A stretch of 53,296 nt of DNA from positions 1 through 53,296 of the forward strand of contig JACRJB010000072.1 in NCBI GenBank assembly GCA_016215605.1, in the 5' to 3' direction. The stretch comes from Rhodopseudomonas palustris. GTDB lineage: Bacteria; Pseudomonadota; Alphaproteobacteria; Rhizobiales; Xanthobacteraceae. A model generated the notes under the pieces. The model searched no databases. It worked only from the letters and a program-made list of their open reading frames with translations, and had not been told where the DNA came from. This document shows positions 9,374 through 20,900 of the stretch, piece after piece. Both the position numbers and the translations under genes were made by a program. Each line of letters starts with the position of its first letter. Positions within the stretch are counted from its first letter, which is position 1.

Positions 9374-10354
9374 ATGTCGCTTGATTCAGATGTGATCGTC
9401 GATCGCCGCCGCATCCGCCGCAAGCTGACGTTCTGGCGGGTCGCCGCCGTGCTGGTCGCGATCGTCGCCGTGGTGGCGGTCGGGGCGATGGTGTCGCCGG
9501 CCGGGCGCGGTGCGCTGACGACCTCGGGCTCGATCGCGCGGATCAAGATCGACGGCCTGATCCGCAGCAATTCCGAGCGGATCGAGGCGCTGGAGCGGCT
9601 GGAGAAATCGTCGAGCGCCGCGGTGATCGTGCACATCAATTCGCCGGGCGGCACCACCGCCGGCTCCGAAGAACTCTACACCGCGCTGATGCGGCTGAAG
9701 GCCAAGAAGCCGATGGTGGTGGTGGTCGAAGGCCTGGCGGCGTCGGGCGGCTACATCGCGGCGCTCGCCTCCGATCACATCATCGCGCAGCAGAGCTCGC
9801 TGGTCGGATCGATCGGCGTGCTGTTCCAGTATCCGAACGTCTCCGAACTGATGAAGACCGTCGGCGTCAAGGTCGAGGAAGTGAAGTCGTCGCCGCTGAA
9901 GGCCGCTCCGAACGGCTTCGAGCCGACCAGCCCCGAAGCGCGCGCCGCGCTGGAATCGCTGGTGCGGGATTCCTATGCGTGGTTTCGCGATCTGGTGAAG
10001 CAGCGCCGCGGCATGGACGATACCCAGCTCGCAATCGTCGCCGACGGCCGCGTCTTCACCGGCCGTCAGGCGGCCGGCCTCAAGCTGATCGACGAACTCG
10101 GCGACGAGAAGACCGCGGTGGCGTGGCTGGAGACCGAGAAGAAGGTCAAGAGCGGCCTGCCGGTGCGCGACTTCAAGCTGGCGCCGCAATTCGGCGACCT
10201 CACCTTCCTGCGAGCCGCGGCGTCGGTGACGCTGGACGCGCTCGGCCTCGGCGCGATCGCGCGGCAGGTCGAGCAATCGGGCGCCGGGCAGTCGGTCGAA
10301 CGGCTCGGCCTCGACGGCATGCTGGCGCTGTGGGCGCCGGGCAGCACGCGCTGA
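9374..10354 (+). CDS. sppA: Signal peptide peptidase SppA, S49 serine protease
   Basis: 326 aa, the short single-domain form of SppA. A membrane segment at about residues 21-40 (WRVAAVLVAIVAVVAVGAM) anchors it with the protease domain in the periplasm. The nucleophile is Ser124 in LAASGGYIAA and the general base Lys176 in SSPLKAAP. Their 52-residue spacing matches the Ser/Lys dyad of the Bacillus enzyme. INSPGGTTAGSEELY and VGSIGVLFQYPN are conserved family motifs. It degrades signal peptides after release by the leader peptidase. It lies upstream of ihfB with about 170 nt between. Confidence 0.95.
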   Translation: MSLDSDVIVDRRRIRRKLTFWRVAAVLVAIVAVVAVGAMVSPAGRGALTTSGSIARIKIDGLIRSNSERIEALERLEKSSSAAVIVHINSPGGTTAGSEELYTALMRLKAKKPMVVVVEGLAASGGYIAALASDHIIAQQSSLVGSIGVLFQYPNVSELMKTVGVKVEEVKSSPLKAAPNGFEPTSPEARAALESLVRDSYAWFRDLVKQRRGMDDTQLAIVADGRVFTGRQAAGLKLIDELGDEKTAVAWLETEKKVKSGLPVRDFKLAPQFGDLTFLRAAASVTLDALGLGAIARQVEQSGAGQSVERLGLDGMLALWAPGSTR

Positions 10355-10522
10355 CGGCAGGTTTGGCGCGCGAGTCCGGCGCGCGCGGTATTCACGGCTT
10401 GAATAGCGTGGTCCGAGCACCGCCGGACGACCTTGTCCAGCCTGCCTGATTTGATTTAGCGTCTTGACAGTTCACAGTATTTTCAAGGAAATGGCGGTCC
10501 GCACGCACGGACCACACCCTCG

Positions 10523-10828
10523 ATGATCAAATCCGAACTCGTTCAGCGTATCGCCGAGCACAACCCGCACCTCTATCAGCGGGACGTCGAGAACATCGTC
10601 AATGCGATCCTCGACGAGATCGTCGAGGCGTTGGCGCGTGGCGATCGGGTCGAGCTGCGCGGCTTCGGCGCGTTTTCGGTGAAGCATCGTCCGGCGCGTG
10701 CCGGCCGCAACCCGCGCACCGGCGCGCATGTTCCGGTCGACCAGAAGAGCGTGCCGTTTTTCAAGACCGGCAAGGAAATGCGCGAACGGTTGAATCGCGA
10801 GACCGGCGATCCTGACGCCGGCGCGTGA
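10523..10828 (+). CDS. ihfB: Integration host factor subunit beta
   Basis: 101 aa histone-like protein that pairs with IhfA to bend DNA at WATCAR-N4-TTR type sites. It begins [17 protein letters not shown] and carries the DNA-arm signature [11 protein letters not shown] and [12 protein letters not shown]. Length and motifs identify the beta subunit rather than HU. A TTGACA at 10464-10469 may be part of its promoter, but I see no good -10 at proper spacing. Confidence 0.96.
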   Translation: MIKSELVQRIAEHNPHLYQRDVENIVNAILDEIVEALARGDRVELRGFGAFSVKHRPARAGRNPRTGAHVPVDQKSVPFFKTGKEMRERLNRETGDPDAGA

Positions 10829-10867
10829 CGCGACGCCCGTTTGCTGGGCAAGGCGAGCGAGAACGAC

Positions 10868-11251
10868 ATGCAGAAATTTCTGACGGCCTTGGTGCTGATT
10901 CCGCTCGGACTGATTTTCATCGTGTTCGCGGTCGCCAACCGCCATCTCGTCACGGTGTCGTACGACCCGCTCGATCCCACCGATCCGATGGGCACCGTGC
11001 AGCTGCCGCTGTTCGTGCTGATCATCGGCGTGGCGATCCTCGGCGTGATCGCCGGCGGCATCGCGACCTGGTTCCGCCAGGGCAAGTGGCGACGCGCCGC
11101 GCGGCGGCACCAGGCCGAGGCGATCGAGGCCAAGACGCAGCTCGCGAATTTGCGCGCCAGCGTCGTCACCCCGACGAGCGAGCCGAAGCGGCTGCTGCTG
11201 GACCAGAGTTCCGCGGCCGGCAGGCGCGACAAGGCCAGCGCGGCGTTGTAG
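10868..11251 (+). CDS. LapA-domain (DUF1049) inner-membrane protein
   Basis: 127 aa with two membrane segments, about residues 5-24 (LTALVLIPLGLIFIVFAVAN) and 45-66, followed by a basic, Ala/Glu-rich cytoplasmic tail with coiled-coil character. This is the LapA/YciS layout; in E. coli LapA partners LapB in controlling LpxC turnover and lipopolysaccharide synthesis. No lapB is in the window. Position between ihfB and trpF is typical of alphaproteobacteria. I chose the ATG at 10868; the frame is open upstream to 10841 without family similarity. Confidence 0.85.
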   Translation: MQKFLTALVLIPLGLIFIVFAVANRHLVTVSYDPLDPTDPMGTVQLPLFVLIIGVAILGVIAGGIATWFRQGKWRRAARRHQAEAIEAKTQLANLRASVVTPTSEPKRLLLDQSSAAGRRDKASAAL

Positions 11252-11307
11252 AACACCGACGCCCCGCCGGCGCGCTCAGCGGCCGGCCGAACATTGATCG
11301 CGAACCC

Positions 11308-11964
11308 ATGTCCGTCGTCGTCAAAATCTGCGGCCTGTCGACCTGCGACACGCTCGAAGCGGCGGTCGCCGCCGGCGCCGACATGGTCGGCCTGGTGTTC
11401 TTCCCCGCCTCGCCGCGCCATGTCGGGCTCGACGTCGCGCGCCAGCTCGGCGATCAGGTCGCCGGCCGCGCCGCCAAAGTCGCGTTGACGGTGGACGCCA
11501 GCGACGCGCTGCTGCGCGACATCGTCGAGACCCTCGCGCCGGACCTGCTGCAGCTGCACGGCAAGGAAAGCCCGGAGCGCGTGCGCGCGATCAAGCACGC
11601 CTTCGGGCTGCCGGTGATGAAGGCCGTCGCGGTGGCGACCGCCGAAGACCTCGCGGCGCTGCCCGGCTACGCCGCGGCGGCCGACCGCATTCTGTTCGAC
11701 GCGCGACCGCCGAAGGACGCGCTCCGCCCCGGCGGCCTCGGCGTGCCGTTCGACTGGGATCTGCTGCGCGGGCTCGACCTGCCGGTGCCGTTCATGGTGT
11801 CGGGCGGCATCCATCCCGACAACGTCGCCGAGGCGCTGCGGGTGACCCGCGCCGGCGGCGTCGACGTGTCGTCCGGCGTCGAGCGCGCGCCCGGCGTCAA
11901 GGACCCCGAATTGATCCGCAGTTTCATCCGCGCCGCGCGCGCCAGCGAAGAGACGATGGCCTGA
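11308..11964 (+). CDS. trpF: Phosphoribosylanthranilate isomerase
   Basis: 218 aa TIM-barrel enzyme converting N-(5-phosphoribosyl)anthranilate to CdRP in tryptophan synthesis. The catalytic Cys is in VVKICGLS near the N-terminus and the catalytic Asp in LFDARPP. The phosphate-binding loops SGGIHPDNV and VDVSSGVE are present. I chose the ATG at 11308 because the first strand begins there. Two nucleotides separate its stop region from trpB, so translation of trpF-trpB-trpA is probably coupled. Confidence 0.97.
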   Translation: MSVVVKICGLSTCDTLEAAVAAGADMVGLVFFPASPRHVGLDVARQLGDQVAGRAAKVALTVDASDALLRDIVETLAPDLLQLHGKESPERVRAIKHAFGLPVMKAVAVATAEDLAALPGYAAAADRILFDARPPKDALRPGGLGVPFDWDLLRGLDLPVPFMVSGGIHPDNVAEALRVTRAGGVDVSSGVERAPGVKDPELIRSFIRAARASEETMA

Positions 11965-11965
11965 C

Positions 11966-13179
<1,214 letters not shown>

Positions 13180-13180
<1 letters not shown>

Positions 13181-14016
13181 TGACCACGCGTATCGACACC
13201 CGCTTCGCCCAGCTCAAGCGCGAAGGCCGCGCCGCCTTCGTCACCTTCGTGATGGCCGGCGATCCCGATCTCGCCACCTCGCTGCAGGTGCTGAAGGCGC
13301 TGCCGGCCGCCGGCGCGGACATCATCGAGATCGGCATGCCGTTCACCGACCCGATGGCCGACGGACCCTCGATCCAGGCCGCCGGGCTGCGCGCGCTGCA
13401 CGCCGGCACCACGCTGCACAAAACGCTCGATCTCGTCCGCGACTTCCGCAAGGACGACGCCGCCACGCCCGTGGTGCTGATGGGCTACTACAATCCGATC
13501 TACATCTACGGCGTCGATGCGTTTCTCGCCGACGCCAAGGCGGCCGGCGTCGACGGCCTGATCATCGTCGACCTGCCGCCGGAAGAAGATGCCGAATTGT
13601 GCATCCCGGCGATGAAAGCCGGACTGAATTTCATCCGGCTGGCGACGCCCACCACCGACGAAAAGCGGTTGCCGGCGGTGCTCGCCAACACCTCGGGCTT
13701 CGTCTATTACGTCTCGATCACCGGCATCACCGGCTCGGCGTCGGCGGATTCCGCCGCGGTCGGCGCCGCGGTGGCCCGGATCAAGCGCCACACCGACCTG
13801 CCGGTCTGCGTCGGCTTCGGCATCCGCACCCCCGAGGGGGCGCGTGCGATCGCCGCCCAGGCCGACGGCGCGGTGGTCGGCACGGCGCTGATCGACGCGC
13901 TGCAGAAGACGCTGGACGCCGACAATCGCGCTACCGCTTCGACGGTCGGCGCGGTGGCGGATCTGGTCGCGGCGCTGGCGGCCGGCGTGCGCGGCGCCGA
14001 GCAGGCTGCCGAATAG
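13180..14016 (+). CDS. trpA: Tryptophan synthase alpha chain
   Basis: 278 aa TIM-barrel subunit that cleaves indole-3-glycerol phosphate. The catalytic Glu is in [17 protein letters not shown] and the catalytic Asp in IIVDLPPEE. The phosphate-binding [11 protein letters not shown] is also present. The ATG overlaps the trpB stop by one base. A gap of about 110 nt then leads to accD. Confidence 0.98.
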
Positions 14017-14124
14017 GCAGTCATCAATTCGGGGCATGGTCTGGACGGAGCCGCTCTCCGCCGCCATATCCCGACAATGCAATGAACCTGGCGACGCCCT
14101 TTCGGGAGCGACGCGGAGACCGTC

Positions 14125-15093
14125 ATGAACTGGCTGACCAACGTCGTCCGTCCCAAGATCCGCAACATCCTGCGGCGCGAGACGCCGGAGAATCTCTGGA
14201 TCAAATGTCCGGATACCGGACAACTGGTGTTCTACAAGGACGTCGAGCAGAACCAGTTCGTCATCCCCGGTTCGAACTATCACATGCGCATGGGCGCGAT
14301 GGCGCGGCTGCGGTCGATCTTCGACAACGAGACCTGGTACGACGTCGCGCTGCCGGAAGTCACCGCCGACCCGCTGAAATTCCGCGACGAACGCAAATAT
14401 GTCGACCGCATCAAGGATGCCCGTACCAAGACCGGCGCGCACGACGCGGTCAAGGTCGGCTACGGCAAGCTCGAAGGCCTCGGCGTCGTCGCCGCGGTGC
14501 AGGATTTCGACTTCATGGGCGGCTCGCTCGGCATGGCGGCCGGCGAGGCGATCATCCGCGGGCTGGAGCTCGCGGTCGAGAAGCACGCGCCCTTCATCAT
14601 GTTCGCGGCCTCCGGCGGCGCGCGGATGCAGGAAGGCATCCTGTCGCTGATGCAGATGCCGCGCACCACCGTCGCGGTGCAGATGCTGCGCGAAGCCGGG
14701 CTGCCCTACATCGTGGTGCTGACCAATCCGACCACCGGCGGCGTCACCGCGTCCTACGCGATGCTCGGCGACGTCCAGCTCGCCGAACCCGGCGCGCTGA
14801 TCGGCTTCGCCGGCGCCCGGGTGATCGAACAGACGATCCGCGAGAAGCTGCCGGACGGGTTCCAGCGCGCCGAATATCTGCGCGATCACGGCATGGTCGA
14901 CATGGTGGTGCATCGCCACGAGCTGCGCCCGACGCTGGCGCGGCTGTGCCGGATCCTGACCAAGACGCCGCTGCCCGCGGTCGAAACCGTGGCCGCATCC
15001 GACGACGCGAGCCAGGACGCGGACGCCGTCGCCGCGACCGAAATCGTGGCGACGACGCCGGACGCGCCGCCCGCGGCCGCGCCGCAGGCGTGA
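14125..15093 (+). CDS. accD: Acetyl-CoA carboxylase, carboxyltransferase subunit beta
   Basis: 322 aa. AccD pairs with AccA to move CO2 from carboxybiotin to acetyl-CoA, giving malonyl-CoA. The crotonase-like core contains [40 protein letters not shown] and [10 protein letters not shown]. The N-terminal zinc ribbon of the E. coli enzyme (four Cys) is reduced to Cys28: the knuckles read CPDT and IPGS. The last 35 residues are Ala-rich and acidic. GTGA overlap with folC implies translational coupling. The trpFBA-accD-folC order is common in alphaproteobacteria. Confidence 0.97.
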   Translation: MNWLTNVVRPKIRNILRRETPENLWIKCPDTGQLVFYKDVEQNQFVIPGSNYHMRMGAMARLRSIFDNETWYDVALPEVTADPLKFRDERKYVDRIKDARTKTGAHDAVKVGYGKLEGLGVVAAVQDFDFMGGSLGMAAGEAIIRGLELAVEKHAPFIMFAASGGARMQEGILSLMQMPRTTVAVQMLREAGLPYIVVLTNPTTGGVTASYAMLGDVQLAEPGALIGFAGARVIEQTIREKLPDGFQRAEYLRDHGMVDMVVHRHELRPTLARLCRILTKTPLPAVETVAASDDASQDADAVAATEIVATTPDAPPAAAPQA

Positions 15094-16433
15094 GCGTAGC
15101 GACCGTCCCGCCACCGTCTTCCGTCGGCGAATTGCGCGCGCGGCTGGCGCAGCTCCATCCCGCGCAGATCGATCTGACGCTCGGCCGCGTCGAGCGGCTG
15201 CTGGCGGCGCTGGATCATCCCGAACGCAAGCTGCCGCCAGTGATCCACATCGCCGGCACCAACGGCAAGGGCTCGACCCTCGCCTTCCTGCGCGCGATCC
15301 TCGAAGCCGCCGGCGTTTCCGTCCACGCCTACACCTCGCCGCATCTGGTGCGCGTCAACGAGACCATCCGGCTCGGCCGGCCAGGTGGCGGCATTCTGGT
15401 CAGCGACGATCAGTTGGCCGCGGCGCTGGCGCATTGCGAGCGCGTCAATGCCGGCGCCCCGATCACGCTGTTCGAGATCGAGACCGCCGCCGCGCTGCAT
15501 CTGTTCGCGCAACACCCGGCCGACATCGTGCTGCTCGAAGTCGGCCTTGGCGGCCGGCTCGACGCCACCAATGTGATCGACCATCCGCTCGCCTGCGTGC
15601 TGACGCCGATCGGCATCGACCACACCGAATTTCTCGGGCCGACGCTCGCCGACATCGCCGCCGAGAAGGCCGGCATCCTCCGCCGCGACGCGCCGGTGAT
15701 CGTCGCCGAGCAGCCCGACGACGCGATGGCGGTGATCGAACGCGAGGCCAGGCGGCTGCGCGCGCCGCTGCACGCCCGCGGCCAGCAATGGCATGTCGAC
15801 GTCGAACACGGCCGGCTCGCTTATCAGGACGACCGCGGCCTCCTGGACCTCACCGCGCCGAAACTGTTCGGCCGGCACCAGATCGACAATGCCGGGCTGG
15901 CGATCGCGACGCTGCGCGCGCAGTCGCGCTTCGGCATCGAACAATCCGCGTATCAAGCCGGACTGCTGGCCGCCGAATGGCCGGCGCGGATGCAGCGGCT
16001 GACGACCGGGAAGCTGCTCGACGACGCGCCGCCAGGCTGCGAACTCTGGCTCGACGGCGGCCACAACGCCGACGGCGGCCGCGTCGCCGCCGCCGCGCTC
16101 GGCGATCTCGAAGAGCGGGTGTCGCGGCCGCTGGTGATCGTCGCCGGGATGATGGCCAACAAGGATGCGGGCGCGTTCCTAACCAATTTTACCGGGCTGA
16201 CGCGGCATGTCATCGCCGTGCCGATCCCGGATCGCGCCGGCGCGATGCCGCCGGAGACGCTCGCCGATGCCGGACGCGCGCTCGGCCTACGCGTCGAACG
16301 CGCCGACGGCATCGAGGCGGCGCTGCGCCGGATCGCCGGCCTTGCCTACGAACTGCCGCCGCGTATCCTGATCACCGGATCGCTGTATCTCGCCGGTCAT
16401 GTGCTGAGCCTGAACGGCACGCCGCCGAGCTGA
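15090..16433 (+). CDS. folC: Bifunctional folylpolyglutamate synthase/dihydrofolate synthase
   Basis: 447 aa Mur-ligase-family enzyme that adds glutamate to dihydropteroate and to folates. The P-loop is [14 protein letters not shown] near residues 50-65, followed by [27 protein letters not shown] and [13 protein letters not shown]-like elements, and the C-terminal [11 protein letters not shown] chose the GTG at 15090, which overlaps the accD stop (GTGA); the frame stays open far upstream but only as an accD shadow. Confidence 0.96.
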   Translation: MSVATVPPPSSVGELRARLAQLHPAQIDLTLGRVERLLAALDHPERKLPPVIHIAGTNGKGSTLAFLRAILEAAGVSVHAYTSPHLVRVNETIRLGRPGGGILVSDDQLAAALAHCERVNAGAPITLFEIETAAALHLFAQHPADIVLLEVGLGGRLDATNVIDHPLACVLTPIGIDHTEFLGPTLADIAAEKAGILRRDAPVIVAEQPDDAMAVIEREARRLRAPLHARGQQWHVDVEHGRLAYQDDRGLLDLTAPKLFGRHQIDNAGLAIATLRAQSRFGIEQSAYQAGLLAAEWPARMQRLTTGKLLDDAPPGCELWLDGGHNADGGRVAAAALGDLEERVSRPLVIVAGMMANKDAGAFLTNFTGLTRHVIAVPIPDRAGAMPPETLADAGRALGLRVERADGIEAALRRIAGLAYELPPRILITGSLYLAGHVLSLNGTPPS

Positions 16434-16458
16434 CACCAACAACCAACCAGGACCCGCC

Positions 16459-17208
16459 ATGCGGATCGCCGCCATCGCCGACATGCACAGCAACCATGCG
16501 GCGCTGGAAGCGGTGCTGGCCGATATCCGGACCCAAGGCGTCGACCGCATCGTCTGCCTCGGCGACATGGCGAGCGGCCCGCTCGACGCACGGCGCACGC
16601 TCGACATGCTGATGGCGCTCGACGCCGACTTCGTGCTCGGCAATCACGACCGCTATCTGCTCGATCGCCTGCGCGACAAGATGGGCGCCTGGGACAAGAT
16701 CGCGTTCGATCGACTCGAAGCTCATCATCTCGATTGGCTGCGCACGATCCCGGCGACGCGCGTGCTCGATGACGCGGTGTTTCTCTGCCACGCGACGCCG
16801 AGCAACGACGAGACCTACTGGCTGGAAACCGTCAATCCCGACGGCGCGATCCGGATGTCCGATCTCGCGGCGATCGAAGCTCACGCCGAAGGGCTGACGC
16901 AGTCACTGATCCTGTGCGCCCACACCCACATTCCGCGCGCGGTGCGACTCGGCGACGGCCGGCTGATCGTCAATCCGGGCAGCGCCGGATGCCCCGGCTA
17001 TCGCGACCGCCATCCCTATCCGCACCTGATGCAGACCGGCACGCCGGATGCGAGCTACGCGATCATCGACGGTGCGAAGGGCACATGGCAGGCGTCGCTC
17101 CGCCTGATCCCCTATGATCACCAGGCGATGGCCGCACTGGCACGGCAGAACGGCATGGCGAGCTATGCCGACACGCTGGCGAGCGGATGGGTCAAGCCGG
17201 CAGCTTGA
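16459..17208 (+). CDS. Calcineurin-like metallophosphoesterase
   Basis: 249 aa protein of the YfcE/MJ0936-like phosphoesterase group. The metal ligands are visible in order: ADMHSNHAA (Asp, His), CLGDMASGP (Asp), LGNHDRY (Asn, His), FLCHATP (His) and CAHTHIP (His, His). It starts 25 nt after folC and may be its last co-transcribed partner. Phosphodiesterase activity is likely but the substrate is unknown. Confidence 0.92.
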   Translation: MRIAAIADMHSNHAALEAVLADIRTQGVDRIVCLGDMASGPLDARRTLDMLMALDADFVLGNHDRYLLDRLRDKMGAWDKIAFDRLEAHHLDWLRTIPATRVLDDAVFLCHATPSNDETYWLETVNPDGAIRMSDLAAIEAHAEGLTQSLILCAHTHIPRAVRLGDGRLIVNPGSAGCPGYRDRHPYPHLMQTGTPDASYAIIDGAKGTWQASLRLIPYDHQAMAALARQNGMASYADTLASGWVKPAA

Positions 17209-17255
17209 GACGTGGTTCTATTGGCGGCCAGTCGCCGCTCGCGCTGTGCTCGTGG

Positions 17256-17424
17256 CGCCCTCACCCCAACCCTCTCCCGCAAGCGGGAGAGGGAGCGCGC
17301 TGTGCGTGGGGAGAGGTCATGCTCACACCGCAAGGCCGCTGACCGAGCGATGAGAGGCAAGGCGTTTCTCCAAGCACTGCCGGACTCCCTCTCCCGCTTG
17401 CGGGAGAGGGTTGGGGTGAGGGCG
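17256..17424. repeat. Paired palindromic repeat, CCCTCACCCC type, copy 1
   Basis: Left unit CGCCCTCACCCCAACCCT then CTCCCGCAAGCGGGAG; right unit is the inverse (CTCCCGCTTGCGGGAG then GGGTTGGGGTGAGGGCG). Each half is itself a hairpin and the two halves pair with each other across about 85 nt. It fills the convergent gap between the phosphoesterase and trxA (17209-17520), where the only other feature is the trxA terminator. Confidence 0.9.
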
Positions 17425-17462
17425 AGCCGCGGGTACGGCGTAGGCAGTCTGCTTCGTCCTCT

Positions 17463-17495
17463 GAAACGCAAAACGGCCGGCGTGAGCCTGCCGTT
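17463..17495 (-). terminator. trxA intrinsic terminator
   Basis: Ten-base arms 17472-17481 and 17486-17495 with one mismatch and a GTGA loop, followed on the minus strand by TTTTGCGTTT, 25 nt beyond the trxA stop codon. Confidence 0.75.
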
Positions 17496-17520
17496 GCAGA
17501 ACGTTCGTGGGGCGTGGCGG

Positions 17521-17841
17521 TCAGACCGAGGCGGTGATCCACTGCTGCAGCTTGGCCTTCGGCGCGGCGCCGACCTGGCGCGAGGCCATCTCGCCGCCCT
17601 TGAAGATCATCAGCGTCGGGATCGACATCACGCCGTATTTCGACGCGGTGACCGGGCTCTCGTCGACATTGAGCTTCACGATCTTGACCTTGTCGCCCAT
17701 CGCACCGGAAATCTCGTCCAGCGCCGGTGCGATCATGCGGCACGGGCCGCACCACTCGGCCCAGAAATCCACCACCACGGGGCCCTGCGCCTTGAGAACT
17801 TCAGCTTCGAAATCGGCGTCTGACACCTTGCCTACGGCCAT
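17521..17841 (-). CDS. trxA: Thioredoxin 1
   Basis: 106 aa classical thioredoxin. The redox centre is WAEWCGPCRM, with the conserved cis-proline loop GVMSIPTLMIF and KGGEMASRQVGA after it. It keeps cytoplasmic protein thiols reduced with NADPH-thioredoxin reductase. It is the last gene of the minus-strand run and sits about 95 nt downstream of addA; addA-trxA neighbourhood is usual in rhizobia and relatives. Confidence 0.98.
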   Translation of the reverse strand: MAVGKVSDADFEAEVLKAQGPVVVDFWAEWCGPCRMIAPALDEISGAMGDKVKIVKLNVDESPVTASKYGVMSIPTLMIFKGGEMASRQVGAAPKAKLQQWITASV

Positions 17842-17936
17842 GGGATACCTCGTGAAAGCGGATGAAGGCGCGGGGGGAATCGCGCCGGGATGATGGTTTC
17901 AACGTATGAACGCGGTGGGGCGGGGTCAAGCGCGCT

Positions 17937-20900
17937 TCACGCCACCGTCAGCGCGGCCAGCTCCGCGTCCAGCGCAGGGGCTGAAATCTCCATGATTTCA
18001 GGTGCTTCCGTCCACAGCAGAGCGGCGCGGACAATCCGCTGTGGATACAGCCGCGCCAACACCGCGCGATACAGCGCGAGCTGGCGCAGATAGGCCGGCG
18101 GCGTCTCGGCCAGCGTCGCCGGCGGGGCGTGATTGGTCTTGTAGTCGACGATCAGAACCTCGGTCCCGGTGACCACCAGCCGGTCGATCTGGCCGGAGAC
18201 CAGCACCGGCTCGTCCTGGCGGCGCAGCCGGCCGACGATCGGCACTTCGGCGCGGCTGCCCGGCGCGAACACCGCCGCGAACCGGGCGTCGGCGATCACC
18301 TGCAGCACCCGGGCCGCGAGGGCGTCGCGGTCCTCCGCGCTCCAGTCCTTCGCATTGCGGGCGAGATAGCGCGCGGCGGCGTCCGCGCGGCCATCCGCCG
18401 GCAGATCGGGCAGGGATTGCAGCAGCCGGTGCACCAGCGTGCCGCGCTGCAGAGCGCGCTGGCGCTGCGCCTCGGACTCGCCGCGGCGCAGGCGGCGATG
18501 ATCGGCCGCGTCGGACTCCGACGGCCGCAGCAGGCTTTCGGGCTGCCGCGGCGCCGGCGCGGCCTGATGCAGCCAATCCGGCAGGTCCGGCAGCGACGCG
18601 GCGATTCGATGTTCCGGTGCGGCGGCTTCGATCACCTCGTCCTCGGGACGGCAATAGCGTTTCACCGCGCCGTCCGGCGGCGGCACCGCGCGCATCGCGA
18701 GACCCGAACCCTCCAGCCCCTTGCTGATCAGATCGTACCAGGACAGCGCACGGACATCGTTGCGATTGCCCGGCATGCAGCCGCCGACGATCAGCCGGTC
18801 GGCCGCGCGGGTCATCGCCACGTAAAGGAGGCGCCGATACTCGTCTTCGGTCTCGGCGATCATCGCGGCGCGGGCCTGTTCGACGATACGCGGATCGTTC
18901 GCCTTGCGGCCGGCCCACACCATCGCGGACGGCGCGCCGGGCTGCGCGTTGCCGGCGGGCAGCCGGATCAGATTGAGCCGCTGCGTATCAGCGGGCGACG
19001 ACGTGGTATCGACCAGGAACACCACCGGCGCTTCGAGACCCTTGGCGCCGTGCACGGTCATCACCCGGACTTCGTCGCGCGAGATTTCCATGTCGCGCTT
19101 GATCTCGGTATCGGCGGCGCGCAGCCACGCCATGAAGCCCTGCAGCGAAGGCGCCTGCTTCTGCTCGTAGGCGAGCGCCAGTTCGAGAAACTCGTCGAGC
19201 GCGTCGTTGGCCTCCGGGCCGAGCCGGCGCAGGATGCGAGCGCGACCGCTGTCGCGCGCACCATCGCCGCCGAGCAGCCACGCATAGAAGCCGAACGGCG
19301 TCTCGGTAAGCGCCTTCGCGGCACAGGCATCGAGGCGCTGCAATGCGACTGTTAGTTTGGCGTCGCCGGCCGCCTTGTCGCGCAGCGCCGCGCGCAGCGA
19401 GCCCTTGCGGCGCCAAGCCAGCCGGAACAAATCGTCGTCGTCGAGCCCGAACAGCGGGCTCTTCAGCGCCACCGCCAGCGCCAGATCGTCCTGCGGCAGC
19501 AGCAGCGCATCGGCGAGGTTCATCAGGTCGATGATGGCGATATGCTCGGTCAGCTTCAGCCGATCGGCGCCGGCGACCGGAATGCCGCCGCGCTTCAAGG
19601 CCTGGATCACCGCATCGAACGCCGAGCCGCGCCGCCGGACCAGGATCAGAACGTCGCCAAAACTCAGCCGACGCCGCGCGCCGACCGAACCGGTCATGGT
19701 GCCCTCGGCAATCAGCGCGGCGATCTCGGCGCGCACTTTATCAGCGAGCCGCACCTCGGGGCTGGTCTCCGACACCGCGTCGAACGGCGCGCGCCAGCCT
19801 TCCATCGACTGCTTGTCGTCGGGCAGTTCCAGCGGCCACAGATCGATCAGGCTGGGCCCCGCGTCGTTCAGCGCCTGATGCAGTGGGTAGCTGGTGTCGG
19901 CGTGGATGCTGCGATAGATCTCGGGATCGCGGAACACGTGATCGACCGAGTGCAGGATGGTGGCGCCGGAGCGGAACGAGTAGTTGAAGCTGACCTTCTC
20001 GAAATTCAGCCCGGCGCCGTGAAAGCGCCGCTGCAGCTCGTCGCGGCGCTCGGCGAATTCCTTCGGCACCGCGCCCTGGAACGAAAAGATCGACTGCTTT
20101 TCGTCGCCGACCGCGAACACGGTACGCTTGATGCCGTCGCGCGCGCCCTCGCCTGCGGTGAACTCGGCGATCAGATGCGCGACGATGTCCCATTGCTTCG
20201 GGCTGGTGTCCTGCGCCTCGTCGATCAGCACGTGATCGACGCCGCGGTCGAGCTTGAAATGCACCCAGCTCGACGCGCCGCTGTCGAGCATCGCCAGTGT
20301 CTTGTCGATCAGGTCGTCGTAGTCGAGCAGGCCGCGGTCCTGTTTCTCGCGCGCGATCCGCCCGGCGACATCGGCGGCGATCACCAGCAGCGCCCTTGTG
20401 CGCTCGCGCATCAAGAGGGCGCGGCGGCGTTCGAGCAGGGCTTCGAGCCGCTCGCCTTCGCGCTTGAGATCCTCGCCGAAGCCGGGCATGGGGTCGGCGA
20501 TCTTCTTGGTCGCGAAGCTTTTGCGCAGCTTGGCTTCCTTGGTGAAGAACAGTTCGAGATACTTCTCGAGCTGCGCGGTGTCGCGCGCCGCCAGCGCATC
20601 GCGTAGCCGCTGTGCCTGATCGGCATCGGTCTTGCTGCCGCCGTCGAACACCGCGGCGCTGTCGGACCAGCGGGCGCGCGGCAGATAGGGACCGTCGACG
20701 ATGTCGCGATCGACGGCGGCGCAACTATCATCGGGCGCGACGCCGAGCGTCGCGGAGAGCTGCGCCATCGCGCCATCGACGCCGCCGGCCTGCGCCACCC
20801 AACCGAGGAAGCGGTCGCGGCTCATGCAGGCTTCCTGCACCACCTCGCGGAAGGTGATATCGGCCGCGCTGGTCATCGCCAGCGACAGCGCCTTGCCGGC

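Noticed and set aside
10464-10500. Sigma-70 promoter for ihfB built on TTGACA at 10464
   Set aside because: The TATTTT that could serve as -10 is only 8 nt away, and no hexamer at 16-18 nt resembles a -10 box; mentioned under ihfB but not annotated.
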